Assembly (NCBI GenBank): GCA_003339415.1 | Contig: PDHQ01000052.1 | Span: forward strand, 62,001 to 126,000 | Origin: Ophiocordyceps camponoti-saundersi (nom. inval.) | Taxonomy: Eukaryota; Ascomycota; Sordariomycetes; Hypocreales; Ophiocordycipitaceae | Length of the DNA stretch: 64,000 nucleotides | Reading direction: 5' to 3' | Part shown: positions 24,974 through 39,700 of the stretch, in pieces | How positions within the stretch are numbered: position 1 is the stretch's first letter | Layout of the letters: each line of letters starts with the position of its first letter | The notes under the pieces: generated by a model | Database searches by the model: none | The model's input: only the letters and a program-made list of their open reading frames with translations | What the model was told of the DNA's origin: nothing | Program-made: the position numbers and the translations under genes

Positions 24974-26999
24974 CCTATATATAAATATACGATATAATAA
25001 ATTACCTAATAGAAGAAAAACTTAACTTTAAGAAGAATTTTATTACTTATAAATAGTATAAAAATATACGCTAGGAGTTTGAATAATACTAAGACATATT
25101 CTATAAATAAATAAAGGAAAGCTAAAAGTTTAAAATTTCTAAAAATTTAAAAATCTCTCCTATTATAAGTATTTTATATAGCTATATCTTAGCTAAATCA
25201 GCGGCTAAAAGAGAATAGGTAGCTTAGTATCTCGCTAAGGTTATATAAGATACTTTAGTATTTTCTATAATTATAGTAAATTTTTCAAAATTCTAAATTT
25301 TAGAAAAAGATATTATAATAGATATATTACTAAAAAATTAGCTTATTAAATTAGGCGAACTTTAGAAGTTATATAAAATAGTATATAACTTTACTAATAT
25401 TAAAATTAAAAAGGGTAAAGATAGTAAATTTCCTCTAATAATAGAGATTATTAGATTAATAAAAGATATAAAGAAATAAATCTTACTTATTATTAGTAAA
25501 TTTTTCTTTAAAATAGCTTAGCATTTATATAATTATATAGTTATTAATATTAAATAATTAGTTTAAGATAAGCTTAAGGGCTAAGAAAATATAGATATAT
25601 TAAGAGCTACCTTATCTAAACTAGTATTTAAAAGAAATAACTATAGCTAGTATTAGGTAATCGCTACGCTTAGCTTAAAAGCAGGAGCGTAGAATACTAA
25701 GAAAGTATCTAAGTTTAAAGTTAATTAAAATATATAGCATATTATTAAAAGGAAAGCTACTTAGCTTATACTACTAGTTTTTATTATCGAACTAATAATC
25801 TAACTAATAAATAAATAAGATAAGGATAAATTAAATAGCTATATTTTAGTCTCTATAAATAAAATCGATAATAAGGATAAATAGTATTTATTAAATAAAT
25901 ATATACTTATAAAGACGCTAATAATAATATTAGCTAAGCTAATAACCTTAATAAACCTTATAGCGATATTTATTATATTATAGAAATCTATTAGTTAAGG
26001 ATAAATAAAGATAACCCTAGGTAATACTCCTTTTTTTATTATAAAAACAATTATTATAGCTTTAGTAAAACTAATTATTACTCCTATTATAATAGCTTTA
26101 GAAAAAATAATTACCGTTTTATAAATCTTAGCGCTAATAATAGTAAAACCGATTACTACTTTTATTATAACGGCTTTAAAAAAGATAATTACCGTTCTAT
26201 AAATCTTAGCTTTAACGAAAATAATAGCTATTCTATAAGTCCTTACTTAGGCTAAAATAGCTGCCTTATAAATAGCTACTTTATAAATCCTAGCACTAGT
26301 AAAAATAGTCTTACCTTTCTCTAAATAGCCTTAAACCGCCTAAATTATTTATCTAATAGCTATAAATTTAAATATATATAAAAAAGAAACTTTAACTAAG
26401 ATTTTAACTATATTCATAACTAAGTAATAAGCTAAAATAAAAATACTTATAATTATAATAACTACTAAGATAGAAATACTTATAATTATAATAGATAAAT
26501 AAAGGGCTAGATAACTAGCTAAATAAAAAACTATAATAAATAAATAAAGAGATTAATAAATAAGTAAGATAAGAGAAATTATCCGATATAAGTATATAAA
26601 ATATTAAAGCGTAATAAAAATAAAGTAAGGTATTAGATAAATAGTATTTATAGAGGAAAATAAATAAATAATTTTTATAGTTTATAATAAATTAATAAGG
26701 ATATTTAATTAAATATTACTTTAATTAAAGAAACCCCTAATAGATATAACTAACGCTACTTAGTTATAAAAAGCTATTAAGGAAATATTATATAATATTT
26801 TTTAGTTAATATTAATCTAGGAGGTTATTAAAAAAGTAATATATAATACTCTTTAATTTATATTAGTTTAAGATATTATCTAAATCCCTTTAAGTATAGT
26901 TATTAAGTTAATATTACGCTAGGTAATAGAAATATTCTTCGAAAAGTTTAATAAATAAATAATATCGGACCTATCTTTATAGCTTTCTAATTAGATATC
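24974..26999 (+). pseudogene. A1 third ORF remnant (unknown protein)
   Basis: The frame begins at an ATA that aligns with the likely start in A3 (48474). It runs to the B2 insertion at 27000; its last part lies at 52433-52690. It shares with A3 a Gly-Tyr-Ile-Leu-Ala-Lys motif and several helical blocks, but has diverged more than the pol genes. No envelope-type signal or membrane segment, and no enzyme motif, was recognised. The position after integrase is unusual for a fungal Ty3/Gypsy element. Confidence 0.5.
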
Positions 27000-27163
27000 T
27001 ATTAAGGCACGCACGCTATCACGGATTAGGCAGTATTATTACTAATACTAAGTCTAACTCTAGTAGCCCCTCTATACTAATTTAGTATATCTAATATACT
27101 AACTTAACCGGGCTTAAGCTCTAAGTAGGGCATAGCCTAAACTATAAGGTATATTATATAATA
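27000..27163 (-). repeat. B2 3' LTR
   Basis: 164 bp. Compared with 52264-52427 it shows T or A at nearly every site where the partner keeps CA or TG, a clean RIP pattern with no transversions noticed. Confidence 0.92.
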
Positions 27164-27299
27164 CCGCCCCTAAGGCCGGGCAGGCTAAAGAATAACTATC
27201 GTGATATTATTTCTTAGTATTTAGGCTACTAAAGCCGCCCCTATTCCTTAGCATAGCTAAATTTAGCTAGCGTATAAACTGCTAATACTTATTTACTTA

Positions 27300-30200
27300 T
27301 AAACTTTTCGTAAGGCCGTCTGCGATTATATCCTCTATGCTAATCTATTATAGATTAAAGAAGCCTATCTAATACCTCTAAATAATCTATTTATATCGCA
27401 AATTAATATACCTCGTGCGTGCCTTATTAAGTAAATTAATTACGGCTAATATCGCGTTCTAACTATTAGTAAATATTACGAGAGGCCTCTTTTATTCGTA
27501 GCTAGTATCTTAAATAATATTAGAGAGCTAGATTATTATAAGCTTAGCGGGCGTTAAGGCTATGAATTCGGCCTCTATATTACTTATTATAACGATAGTT
27601 TAACGCTTTAAACGCTACGTAATAGGACCGCTAGCGAGAAATACGATAAACCTAGCTATTAAGGCGTAGGTTACTTAATCGTCCGCGAACGATATATCGG
27701 AGTATATACGAAGCTAAAAGTCCTTATTATATACCGCTCCTTTAAGTATAATATTAAGAGACGGCGTGCCGCGTAGATAGCGGAAAAGGTGCTTTATCGT
27801 AGCTAGATAGGCGTAAGTTAGATAGGAATTTACTTCTAATAGCTTCTTAACGCTATACGTAATATTAAGCCTTATACTTAGGGCTAGCTAATTTAAGCTA
27901 CCTATTCGTTTTTACTATATCGTAGCCTTTATCGTAATCTTAGCCTCTTTCTAATTATAAGGAATTATATATTTTATCGGCTATAGCGTTTTCGTAAGCT
28001 TTAAATTATCGGTATTAAATAGCTCGAGAATCTTATAAGTAAAGGAGGTTTAATATACTTAAATAGTTTAGGCCTAATAGTTACGATCGAACTTAAGGCT
28101 AAGGAATTCTTAAAGTTTACTAAGGTATTTAACTTCGTATAATTCGTTAAGAATTACGGCCTTATTATTAATCTATACTTATATTAGTACGGTAAGGAGG
28201 ATATTGTTTATATAAAGAATAAGGAGGCTGCTATTAGCGTAGCGATAGAGGTATAACTTAGAGTCAAGTTATTTAAATCCTCGACTAGCTAGATTTTTAG
28301 CTATACGCTCGAACTACTAGCGCGGCGAGGCTTAATAGCTATAAAGGGCCTTTTTTAAGCGGTAAACGCGCCCTAACTTATCCTTAAAGCCGTAAAGCTA
28401 CTTAATAAAGATATCTTTATTTAATTTAGCGTTAATAAAGGTATTTATAATATTAAACTTAGCCTATTTAAGGTTTTATATTATAACGAGCGTAAGGAAG
28501 ATTCTAATAGATAATTAATACGCTACCGCTATATATAGATCCTTTATAGGTTAATTTATAGGATTACGATCTCCGCGAATAACCTAACGGGCCTTCGCTA
28601 TTAGATTTACGCCTTTAATTAGCTTCTCTATAAATACCTAACGCCCTAAAAAGGTTTTAGTATTATAAAGCTTAGGAATAAGCTCCTAAGCGCCCTTTTA
28701 ATATAGCTTATCGAGTTCTTTTTTTATCGCGAGTACCTATCGTTTATCGAATTCGGGTAGCTTCTTCGTAGCACGATAATTACTTAGGGTATAACCTATA
28801 AAGGTTTCCGTAGCTAGAGCTAAGAGAATTATTATAAGCGCCTAATCGATATATTTATCCTTATCGGCGAAGGAAATATATAGCGAAGAGGGTTTAAGAA
28901 CGCTAGCTAAATTAGCTTATATAAGCCTTTTTAAATATCTCGTTAGCTCGGTGCCGTAGATCTTTTCCGTTAAACGACGCTTACGGCGTTATTATATTAA
29001 TTTTATCGAGGTAGAAGATAAGGTTAACGCCTTACGCTCGCGTAAATATTAAGAAAGTCGTTCTTTAGGTATTAGGTTAGTCGGCTAAAGATTCTATAAG
29101 TTACTAGCTAATTTATTAGGATTATTACGATTATTAGTATCGTAAACCTAGCCGCTAGGAAGATTCGAGGTTATAGGCGCTATTAGTAGTAGTTATACCT
29201 TTTTATTAATTTCCTTAATAGATCGAAGAAGCGTATTCCTATCGAAAAACGGGCGCGGTGCCCCTTTACCTCGATAAGGCGTAGGATTCGGTAAGAGAAG
29301 GTACGAAAAGTCCCCTTCGGGCGTTTTAAAACGCTCTTTTAATAACTTTATAAATTCCTCTTTAATAGTCGAATTTAATATATCTAATAATCCGGCTATA
29401 GTAGTTAGATATTTCCTTAATTATTTTTTAATACTCGATATATTAGAGGATTATAAAACGTTAATACCGCTAGTTTAGCTATAGGAAGTTTTCTTTTTCT
29501 CCTTATAAGGAAGAATAATAAATTTAAATTCGATAATTTTACCTTTTTCTTCTAAATAAGCCTTAAATTTAACTAATAAGTCCTCTTTAACGGTAGGGGC
29601 ACCGGCACGATTAATAAAGCGTATATCTTATATACGAATAACGATCTCTTAATTAGGAAGCTAAATCTTAAAGATATAGCTATATAGGCCCTTAATACCG
29701 ACGAGATAACCCTTCTAGGCTCGAGGAGCTATTTTTTTAAACCTTACGATCTTCTTTTTCGGCTTCGTTATATATACCGTATAACCTTAAGCGTGGAGGT
29801 AGCTAATATTATATTTATAAGGCAAATTAAGCGTCTTTATAACCCTCTTAAGAGGGCTATCTTTACCTCTCGTAAGTAGCAAATTCGATATATATATTAC
29901 TATCGATATATAATATAGCTATAAGGTTACGGGAAGCTTAGCGTATAGGCAAATAGCCTTAGCTATTATTAATAAGGTCCTGCTAGCCCTCTCTATAAGG
30001 CTATTTTACTATAGATTATATAGAGTTAAATAGCGTAAAATAAAGCTATCTTAAAAAGCCTAAGCCTTAATCGCCTCGCTCTTAAACTCCTATATATTAT
30101 TAAAAGCTATCGTAGCTACGGGAATTCCTCCTAAAGAGGCGTTAACTTATCGTTTCTAACCGCGAAGAAGATTATAGGCCTGCCCCTTAGAGGTGGCAGC

Positions 30201-32020
30201 TATTATCTAGTAGAATCTCGTAAAGGCGTTAATTCCGTATAGAGAATAGCGGGCACCGCTATTACCGGGCGGATTATACTTAATAATATCTTAAAAAATA
30301 ATATTAAGGAATCTTAAGGGCCTAGCTAGCGAATCCCTACTAATTATAATATCTACCTTAGCGAATTAATAAGCCTTATACGAGAAGCTTTTAATAGTCT
30401 TTTTATTAATTAAAATCCCTACTTTCTAATAAGCTAAGGTTACCTTATCCTTGCCGGCATATGCGAAGCGCTCGTATATAATAGCAAAATTAGCCTTTAA
30501 GCCCTTCCTTAGCGATTTATACGGTAAAGTAGCGAATACCTCGATTATAGTTTAATCGCCGCCTATAGCAGCTATATTAATAACTCGAAGTCGATTATTA
30601 AGACGGCAAATATATTTTTTAGTGCCTCTTATAATAAGGAAATTTATCTTAAAGTTAGCGATAACGCTTTTTACTTTTAGAACGCTTATATTTATTAAAT
30701 TCGCTTAAATATTAAGATAATAGAAAGCTTACGATAAGATTATCGAATTACCGTTAGGTAAATCTATCTTAACCCTGCCCTCTCCTTAAGGCTAAAAATC
30801 TCCGCTATTAGCAGCGCGGAAAAAGTTAATAATAGTATTCTTATAGATCTCGATAAACTATTTTAAATCGTTAAAGATATAGCCTTTAGCTCTAAAATCA
30901 TATATAATATTATCTTATTTAACGCCGCGGCTAGTAGCTACTAGTTTATATATCTATCTAGCTTTCGTAATAGCTTCTAATACCGCGATTTATTTCTATT
31001 AATATTAATCTCTTAGGGGTAAGCGTAGCTTTAAATATAACTTCTAGTAATTTTCTTCCTTATAAGGCTTACTACCCTCGGGAATAAAATATCCGTAATT
31101 AAGATATCGTCCTTTCTAGCTTTCTTAAGCGGGAGAAGAGGCTCTGCTATTATAATTTCCGCGGCTACGGCTTTTGCCGCGGCCTCGACCTCTTCCTCGG
31201 CTATTATCTCGCTTTTCTTCCTATTTTTTCGTATTCTAATCCGCGGAAAAGGTATCTTTCTTCTTATTATTAATAAGCTTAGCGTAATTCTAAAAGAAAC
31301 CTAGGACCTTATCCTTTATCGGGGGCTTTTATTTAGCTAACTTATATATCTAATCTTCGTATTAGGAAAGTATAATAGTTTTAATAGCGTTAATCGTAGC
31401 GCTAATAAACTATTCCTTATAGGGTTCCTTTTTTATAACGTAGAGTTAACTTTATAGGAGATTAAGGCGTTTTACGAAAGTACCGAATATCGTAAAGTTC
31501 TCCGCCTTTATAATATATATTTCCTTTATAATTAACGAGAAAGTAACTCTCGGAGCTATATTATACTTCTTCTTAATAGCTATAAAAGTCTAATATATTA
31601 ATTAACTTAAATTCTAGCCGCTATCGCGAATTCCGAAGATTATCGTAAGCTCGTAATAGTATATAATAAGATAACGGTAATAAACTTCCTCGTCCTACTA
31701 TTTCTCTATAGCCGCGATATTCGTATTTATAAGTTTGCCGCTATTAAGCTTGTTAATATACTAAAGTAAATAAAATTACTTAATCGCTATTCTAATTAAT
31801 ATCTCCTAATACTGCTAATTTTCTTAGCCCTTTAGCTTCTCTATACTAGCCGGGATCGCTCCTATCTCTATATTTTTTAATAAGGTTATCGTAACCTTCT
31901 TCTATAGCTTAAATAAGCTCCTTATTACCTAAATAAGTAGTATTTTTCTTAGCGAGGCTTATCTTAGCTTTTCTTAGCTAAAATAGTCTTCTATAAACCG
32001 GGTTAGGTATATTACTTACT
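27300..32020 (-). pseudogene. B2 gag-pol remnant (Copia polyprotein)
   Basis: Same order as B1 on the minus strand. The protease triad at 30891-30899 reads Asp-Phe-Arg; with B1 reading Asn-Ser-Lys, the two copies together point to an original Asp-Ser-Gly, each damaged at different sites. Integrase lies at about 30.6-29.6 kb. The RT box at 28203-28214 reads Tyr-Ile-Asn-Asn. RNase H is at about 27.7-27.3 kb, and a purine tract (minus strand) abuts the LTR at 27164. The gag start lies right of the Gypsy insertion, at 52137-52263. Confidence 0.82.
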
Positions 32021-32216
32021 AAAATCCCTTAATTAGTCTTAAATTATAAGATTAGATTAGATCGTATAGTATTATACGTTAGGGTAATAGTAGTCGTGAT
32101 CCCTTTTTATTAGTCTAATAGTAAGTCTAATAATAATAATAATTTCTCTAAGTCCCCTTTTCCTCTCCCCCTATCCCTTATCCCCTTATACCTTATCCTC
32201 TAACGCCTACCTAATA
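32021..32216 (-). repeat. A2 3' LTR
   Basis: 196 bp, reading on the minus strand from TATTAG to GATTTT. It is more RIP-mutated than its partner at 51936-52131, where TGTTAG and several TG/CA words survive. Confidence 0.9.
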
Positions 32217-32229
32217 AAGTAAGGGGGCA

Positions 32230-34600
32230 TCTTTATTATAGTCGCCTACGACTACTTTCTCTATCTAAACCTCTCTACCGTAATCCTCCGCAAATAGCCT
32301 ATCGTTATCTAGTCCTAGGGGTATCCCCCCGATTTTATTCGAGCTAGTCTCCTAATTTCCTTAGCTCGATAGCCTTACTTTCTTAATCGTTCTTTTATTA
32401 GATTAGTTAGCTATATTAAGCTTTTTAGGTCGCGGTAATAATATATCGAATATTAACCCTTAGTTAGATAGCTATAAAAAGGGGTCCGATATAGGTTATA
32501 ATATAGGTTAATTAAAGTCTTTAAAGTTTACCTTAATAACTTAGCGTAGAGTTATCTTAACGGCTTTATTTAGTAGCGGTCGGATAATATCGTTTATCGT
32601 CGTAGATTAAAATACCTCTCGTAGCGCCGCTCCGATAATATTTTTTATCGGATATATATTATATTCTTTAATATCTATAAAAACGGGCCGCTTTAGTTAT
32701 ATTAAGGATTTATTTAGAATATAGGTTAGCTTATTATAAATAAGTAAAATAATTCTTTTTAAATTTTTAATAGCTATTATCTACCTAATAGCTCTCTTAA
32801 TAAGCGTGATCGATTATTCTACTTATATAACTTACTAAAATTCCTTTCGTTAATACTTAAGAAAAGCCTTATAATTAGCTTCCTATCGCTTTTTTTAATC
32901 CCTCGTAATAGACCGTTATTCTACTATCTATATCTTATTCTTCTCTAATTACCGCGCTATTAGATTTCGCTATTTAGCTAATAATAATTCGAATACTTCT
33001 TTCTAATAAAGGGTAGTAAAGGCTCCTATAGTTATAATATAGGTAATATTAGAGATAGCCCTATCTTTAGGTACCTAAATTAATATAGTTACGTTCTAAA
33101 TTATAAAGGTAGCTAAAGGTGCTTAAATAAGCGCGAGTATATTATAAATCCTAGGGGTAGCTGAAAGCGTATAAACCGCCGAAGTAATAGAAGATAGCGA
33201 TATAGTAAATATAAGCGTTAAAGCGGGATATATCTTTTCTACTATTATAAGGATATTTAAGGATATAAGCGTTAAAGTTAATATCTTTATAATAGGTAAG
33301 GCTTATATAATAGAAGATTTCGGGAATAAGGATATAAGCGTTAAAGTTAGTATCTTTATAGTAAGTAAGGCTTATACGATAGAAGATTTCAGGTTAGTAA
33401 TAATCGAGGGCTATATAATAGAAGATAAAGGATACTTCGGGCTAGTAGTAGCCGATATTTTAACCGAAAGCTATATAATAGAAGAAGATCGCTTCAAGCT
33501 AGTAGCAGCTAATATTTCTATAACGGAAGATTATAGCTTTATCCTAACTATAAGTTATACTAACCTTACTTTTAAGGCTTACTCTGGTAATTTAAGCTAA
33601 CCTTAACCCGTATTCTTCTAATTAGGGATAGGTAATATAGTCTTAAGGCCTTAAGGCGTTTTTAAGGGAGTTATTATAGTCGTAAGTTTAACTATATCCT
33701 TATTCCCTTTTTTAGATATTAATATAAGGGTATATCTATCTAACGAATCTTCTACCTTATCGTTAGCTATTTCGCTTAATAGTTTTATTAATAATTAAGG
33801 TAGCGTAAGCTAGTCGGCCCGCTAGCTTAATAACCGGCAAATAACCTAATTTACGTTAAATTTTAATACTCTTTCTATATCCTAAAATCCCGCCTTAGAC
33901 CTATAAGTAATAATTATAATATCTTAGTTATAATAGCCTTAGCCTTTAAAAGCTAACTTTAATAAAGCTACCCCTAATATATTAGCGTTTATTATGCTCG
34001 GTAGCTTATCGTATACTATTCGGTTAATACTAAGGATTATTCGCTCCTATAATTTCTATATAGTAATAAAAAATAAATTTATAATATTAGGTAAGATAGC
34101 CTCTTTTATTTTCTTTCTATTAGTAATAATCTCTAACATAAGGGGAAGATTACTTTTATTATCTTTCTTTACTATATAGTTCGTAAAGTAATATATTATA
34201 ATATATAGTTATTATAACTCTAGTTACGAGATCGGCTAGTTATACGGTAAGATATCTTCTATAATATTCTTATCGGTAATTTAGAATTTTTAAATATTTT
34301 AAGATACCGTTACTAAAGTAGTTTCCTCTTATATTACTTTAGTAATATATTATAATAGCTAGTCCCCTTTTACGGCCTATTTAGCTAGGACGTAACTATA
34401 AGGAGTTCCGGTTATTATAGTAATCTTAAGGTTCTTAGTAATTTTCGCTTTCTAGTTTATCTTTATCGTTTAAGTAAAAAAACCTTAATATTTTTCGTAT
34501 TCTATATAAATCTTCTAATACTAAACGTTAATCGTCTTATTTTTTAAAAGGTTTATGTTTTTAAAAATTAGGTAATTATCTTAAGTAGCTATAGCGATAT
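32230..34600 (-). pseudogene. A2 third ORF remnant (unknown protein)
   Basis: Minus-strand counterpart of 48474-50870 in A3, starting near 34590. The middle part carries near-repeats (about 33200-33540) with a recurring Glu-Asp/Tyr-Ile-Ile pattern that corresponds to the tandem-repeat region of A3. The 48-bp duplication seen in A3 (49330-49440) is single copy here. The plus-strand open frame at 33994-34179 is a shadow of this region. Confidence 0.5.
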
Positions 34601-35010
34601 AAGAGGAAAACGATAATAATATAATACGCGAAGTAAAGATAAATATAGGAGGAGATAAATAGTGCGATAAAAGGTAAATTAAATAAAAACGATAATAATA
34701 TATAAAATAAAGGTATATATAAAAGGAGATAACCGTATATTAATAATAGTAATATATAATAGTTAGTTATACGTAGGGAAGAAGGAGATAAATATAAGGT
34801 ATATAAGAAAGAAGATAATAATAATACCCGATAATAATCTAATTAAGAAAGATTTAATAAGTAAGGAAAGGAAAATAATAATAGTGCGATATATAAAAAT
34901 GCGAGATATATAGTAGTAAAGGTATATGCGAGGTATACTTAGAGAGAATAGACATAGAGAGAATAGAAAATAAAGTAAGGTAAATATACGAATAAGCAAA
35001 TAGACTATTA
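34600..35010 (-). promoter_or_regulatory. A2 pyrimidine-rich leader before the third ORF
   Basis: T/C-rich on the minus strand. It contains an open frame of 78 codons (34763-34999, starting from TTG) that aligns with one in A3 (48039-48302). Pyrimidine-rich sequence cannot easily form stops, so this openness is expected by composition and I do not call a protein. Confidence 0.4.
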
Positions 35011-35099
35011 GCGACTCTTTAGCTAGCTAATAGCTATTAATAATTACTATTAATTATTATTAATACTTACTATAGTAACTTAATATCTATTATAATAAG

Positions 35100-38000
35100 T
35101 TATCTTTCTTATTCTTAGTCTTCTTACTTAACCTTACGTTTCCCCCCCTAACTTCTTATAATAGCGAGTTCCTATAAGCGTAAGGGTTTTTACCTTAAAG
35201 CTTATCTATTCTTTCGCCTAACTTATAGCCCTATTAAGTAGCTATATCTTATATTACTTACCGTAAGGGTATTAAATATACCTTATATAGTATAAATAGT
35301 TTAAGATTATCTATATAAAGCTTTCGCAAAACTTAGCGTCTAATAACGCTATAAATTAAATACGTAATAGATAAGACTACTTTAATAATAATAGATAGGT
35401 TATCCTACGTAATTACGAACTTCCTATATAACGTATTTATCTTATCTTACCTTTCCTATACGAAGTTACTAACTTATAAAGTACGTTATAGCTTAGTATT
35501 ATATTTAATTATATTAAAGTTAGCTAAAATATCCTAGATTATATCCTTTTTTTCTACTATAGCTAATATTAAATCGCGGACTATCTAATCGTCCTAGTTA
35601 AAATAGTCGAAATTAGATTATTTAACTCTAAATATCTTTTTATTCTAATATATAACTATAGGGTTAAATCCTAATATAGCTTTTACTAAAGTTACCCCTA
35701 AAGTCTTAACTTTTCGAGAATTTAGCATATTAGTAATCTAAGGTAACGCTTTATTCTACGCTTCTAGGGAGATACCGGACCGCTTAAAACTCTATTTTCG
35801 TAATTAGTCTTTTACTAATCGGATATACCTCTTTACTAGTTTAGTGCTCTAAGGGTATAAGACCGGGCTAAACTTCTATTTAACCCTATATTACTTAGCT
35901 ATATCTTCTATAATAATATTAGCGAAATAGTATCCGTTATCTAAATAAATAGCTTTAAGCTAGCTAAATACTAGACTCTAGTAATATTACTATATATCTG
36001 CTACCTCTAAGCTAGTTATATTTTTATATACTTAAGTTAATAGAAAACGTATTATATAATTTACGGCTATTAGAATATATTAATACCTATAAGCGCTAAT
36101 AAGCGTAATAGGTCCTAGAAAGTTAATAACTACTATTTCCTATAGCTTATATATCGTAATCTATCTATATTTTAACTTAAGTAAGCGTAATATAGTTTAT
36201 TAGTAAATTATATAAGATATATAATAATAGGTAATATCCGATTAATAAGTTAGCTACTATAAGATTCCTTTTAAATTCGCTAGAGTCTTTTCCTTAGAGA
36301 AATAGCCTAATATATTATAAGCACTTTATAACTTTAACTAGATATTTAACTATAGATAATACTTAGCCTACTATTTATTCGATTTAATATAATATAGGAT
36401 CTTATTCTAAACTCGATATTTAATAGCTATCCTCTAGATATAGCGATATTTATTATTTAATAGTGCTTATATTCTATTAATAAGAAAGAGCACGATTTCC
36501 GTATATTATAAGTCTCCTAACTAAGGGGATATAGCCGCTTAGAGGTAAGATACCTCTTTACTTACTAGCGGTTTACCTAATAGGAGTTAAGTAGCCTTAA
36601 TAGTATTTAACGCTAGTATAATACGGCCCTTTATATCTAAAGCGTTACTCTTTAAAGCGTTATATAATCTAAATATACTATCCGTGATTTTAATAATCTT
36701 TATTATATTCGGGCGGTAAATATATTTAATATCCTATTCTTATAGAATATTAATTTACTTTATAACTTTACTATACGTTTCCGCTATATTTATTATTAAG
36801 TCGATAATACCCTTATAATCCGTATAAATCTTAAGGGGATATAGGGATATATCTATTATTTACTAATATTCCTTAATTATATAAATAATAGCTAATATTT
36901 CTTTTTTAGGTATAGAATATCGCTACTCTGAATTATTTAGCCGAAATAATATCTATATAATAATTTTTATATCTTAGAAATTAGAGTCTCTAATAAATAT
37001 TCTATTAAGATAGTTATCGAGTTAGTAAAGAATAGCCCCGGTCCTAGTATCGGATATATCTATTATTAGGTAAAATTATATATTTATCTATATTTCGAAT
37101 ATTACGTTATTCTAAATAGCTTAGTATAGGAATTATAAAGCTTTTACCGCCTTTAGCGTCTAAATAGGTTTATCCTAATATTATACTTTTAGTTATATAG
37201 ATTACTATCTTAATAAAGTTACCTTATTTACCTTTTTAAAAAACGCTTCCTTAATAAGTCTAGCCCTATCTACTTTCCTTAGTATAAAATAATAAAGGAA
37301 CGGGGTTAGCTATAGCACCGTTTAAACTTCTTCCTAAGATTAAGGGGGATATTATTAGAAATAGTCTCCTAACTACGTAAATCTCTACTAATATTTAGTT
37401 CCTAGATAAAATCGCCTTACTTCTAGTTTAAACCTAACTAATTCGGTTATATTATTAAATAACTTCGTCTTCTTACTTATAAGACTAATTAGCGCTTATA
37501 TTATTTTAGGGAAATATTAATATCGAAGGAAATCGAAATATCTATTAAAAGTTTTACTTCTAAGGTTATAATCGCTAATATAAACGAATATTAATATTAA
37601 GTATTTTATAGTAAAACTTAGTAATATTTAATATTTAACCTTATCCGCTAATATTAATCTACTAAACGCGATATCTCCGTACCTTATATACGTAAAGGGG
37701 GCGCCTATTAGTCCTTACGGTATATTAATATATTCTTATATATTATTAGGGGTAATAAAGCCTATCTTATATATATCCTCTAGCTATATTAAGATTAACT
37801 AGAACTTATTAGACGTATCTAGCTAAGAGAAAACTATTAGTTATCTAATATATACTTAGTTTAAATTAACCTCTAAGTTATAATATAGATATCTTAGTTT
37901 TACCGTATTCTTATTAATATTATAGTAATCGTAAACTATTCTCTAGGCCGCTAGGTTTAGTAAGTACTTTTTAATAAATAAAATTCTAGCTACTTATTTT

Positions 38001-39700
38001 ATATTATCGCTAATAAGTCGAATAATATTTACTTTTTCTATTATTAGGAATACCTTACCCGTAAAAATCTATTTAAGCTTACTATACCTTATTTATTTAA
38101 ATATAGCTAGCGTTACTCTTTCCTTTAATTTAATTCGATAGGTAATTAGTTAAGTAGGCCGAATCTCCTTAAAAGTAGAAATAAAGTAGTTTTTATAAGT
38201 AAAATATAATCTTATAACCCTCTCTCTCTATTCTTCTATCTTAATATAATCTCCTAGCGTAATAAAACTTTATTTAAACTACGCGTTAATTTCCCTAATT
38301 AGGGTATCCGATAGAGGATAAATAACTAAGTTTAGGGTAATACTTTTATAAAATATAAGTCTTAAAATACTTATTATTATAGTACTTACTTATCTAAGAT
38401 ATAATATATAGTTAATATCGTCCTTATTACTTATTTTCTCCTAGTCTATCCGATATTAGGGATATTTTAGAAAGTTTATTATATTTAGTTTATTATAATT
38501 ATAAATTACCTTTTCTATATTACTCTTATTCCTAGCTACCTTATTTTCTTTTAGGTTAGCTAATTTTATTTTTAGTAATTCTTCTACTCCTCTAAGCTAT
38601 CTTAAATACTTAAGTAACTATCTATTTATTAACTCCGGTTTCTCTACCGCCTATTTAAGACTTATTATTTTATATATTTTCTTTTATATAAACTTAGGTA
38701 ATATTATTTTTACCTACTTACTAATAGATACTACTAGCCTTCGCTAAATCTAAGGCTATAATACTTTATTTATCTTTTTTTATATTATTTTTAGCTACCC
38801 CGCCGTTTAGCTCTTACGGGAGGTAGCTATTAGTTTTTTAAAAAGTCTTACTTTACCTAAGAGGCTAGTTATTTAGTAATAGCGAATAAAATATCCTTAA
38901 CTTTTTCTAAAATAAGCCTATTATTTTCGACGAATATAATCTTATCTTTATTATTAGCGACCGCTTTTAGATATTTAGGGGCTTACGGCGTCTTCTTATC
39001 TAGCTTAAATAAATTAAGTATAGGGAAAATCGGAATAATTTAAATAATACTTTCTAAGCTAATAATCTCTAGCTATTCCTTTACGTAATATTTTATAGCC
39101 TTAACGCGTCTTAGCTATACGCAGCCTAATAAAATATCTTAATTATTATAATCTCCTAGTATATATATTTTTATATTAGCTAGGATTCTTACTATAACTA
39201 CTTAAAGGTAAGTAACCTTTTTAATAATTACGAGTTCGTTATTCGCTATTCTAACTATACTTAGTTAGAGTAACTATATTATAAAGAGGGCGTTATTAGC
39301 TATAAAGGCCTTATTAACTAAATTAACTATAAAGCCTCTATCTAATATAATAATAATATACTAATAACTTTTAATATAGCTTTCGATATATCTTAATATT
39401 AATAAGATAGCTTTAGCTAGCGCTATAATATCTTTTTAGATTACCTAATTAAGCGTATTATAAGATAGAATATCCGCTAATAAGTCTTATAATTCGAATA
39501 GTTAGATAAGATTTATAATAACCTTTTTACTTTTCGGGGACTTAATCTTCTTCTAATATTATATTAGTTTATTAAGTTATATATAAATCGATAATATAAC
39601 TTAAAATAATTAAAGGATACTTAATATTACTAAGGTATTTTTTAACCTATCTCTTAGTTTAAATAGCGGAATATTATATTTTTCTATAGCTTAGATTTTC
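35100..39700 (-). pseudogene. A2 pol remnant: integrase, RNase H, RT, protease
   Basis: Read on the minus strand from right to left: protease with Asp-Arg-Gly at 39334-39345; RT with its catalytic box at 37571-37582 reading Tyr-Ile-Ser-Asp; RNase H at about 37.05-36.75 kb; integrase at about 36.3-35.2 kb. All are collinear with A3. Stops are of the RIP type (TAG/TAA at former Gln and Trp codons). Confidence 0.8.

Noticed and set aside
33994..34179. 61-codon open frame on the plus strand
   Set aside because: It is antisense to the A2 third ORF, has no counterpart kept open in A3, and is Ile/Leu-rich as RIP-AT-rich sequence would give by chance.
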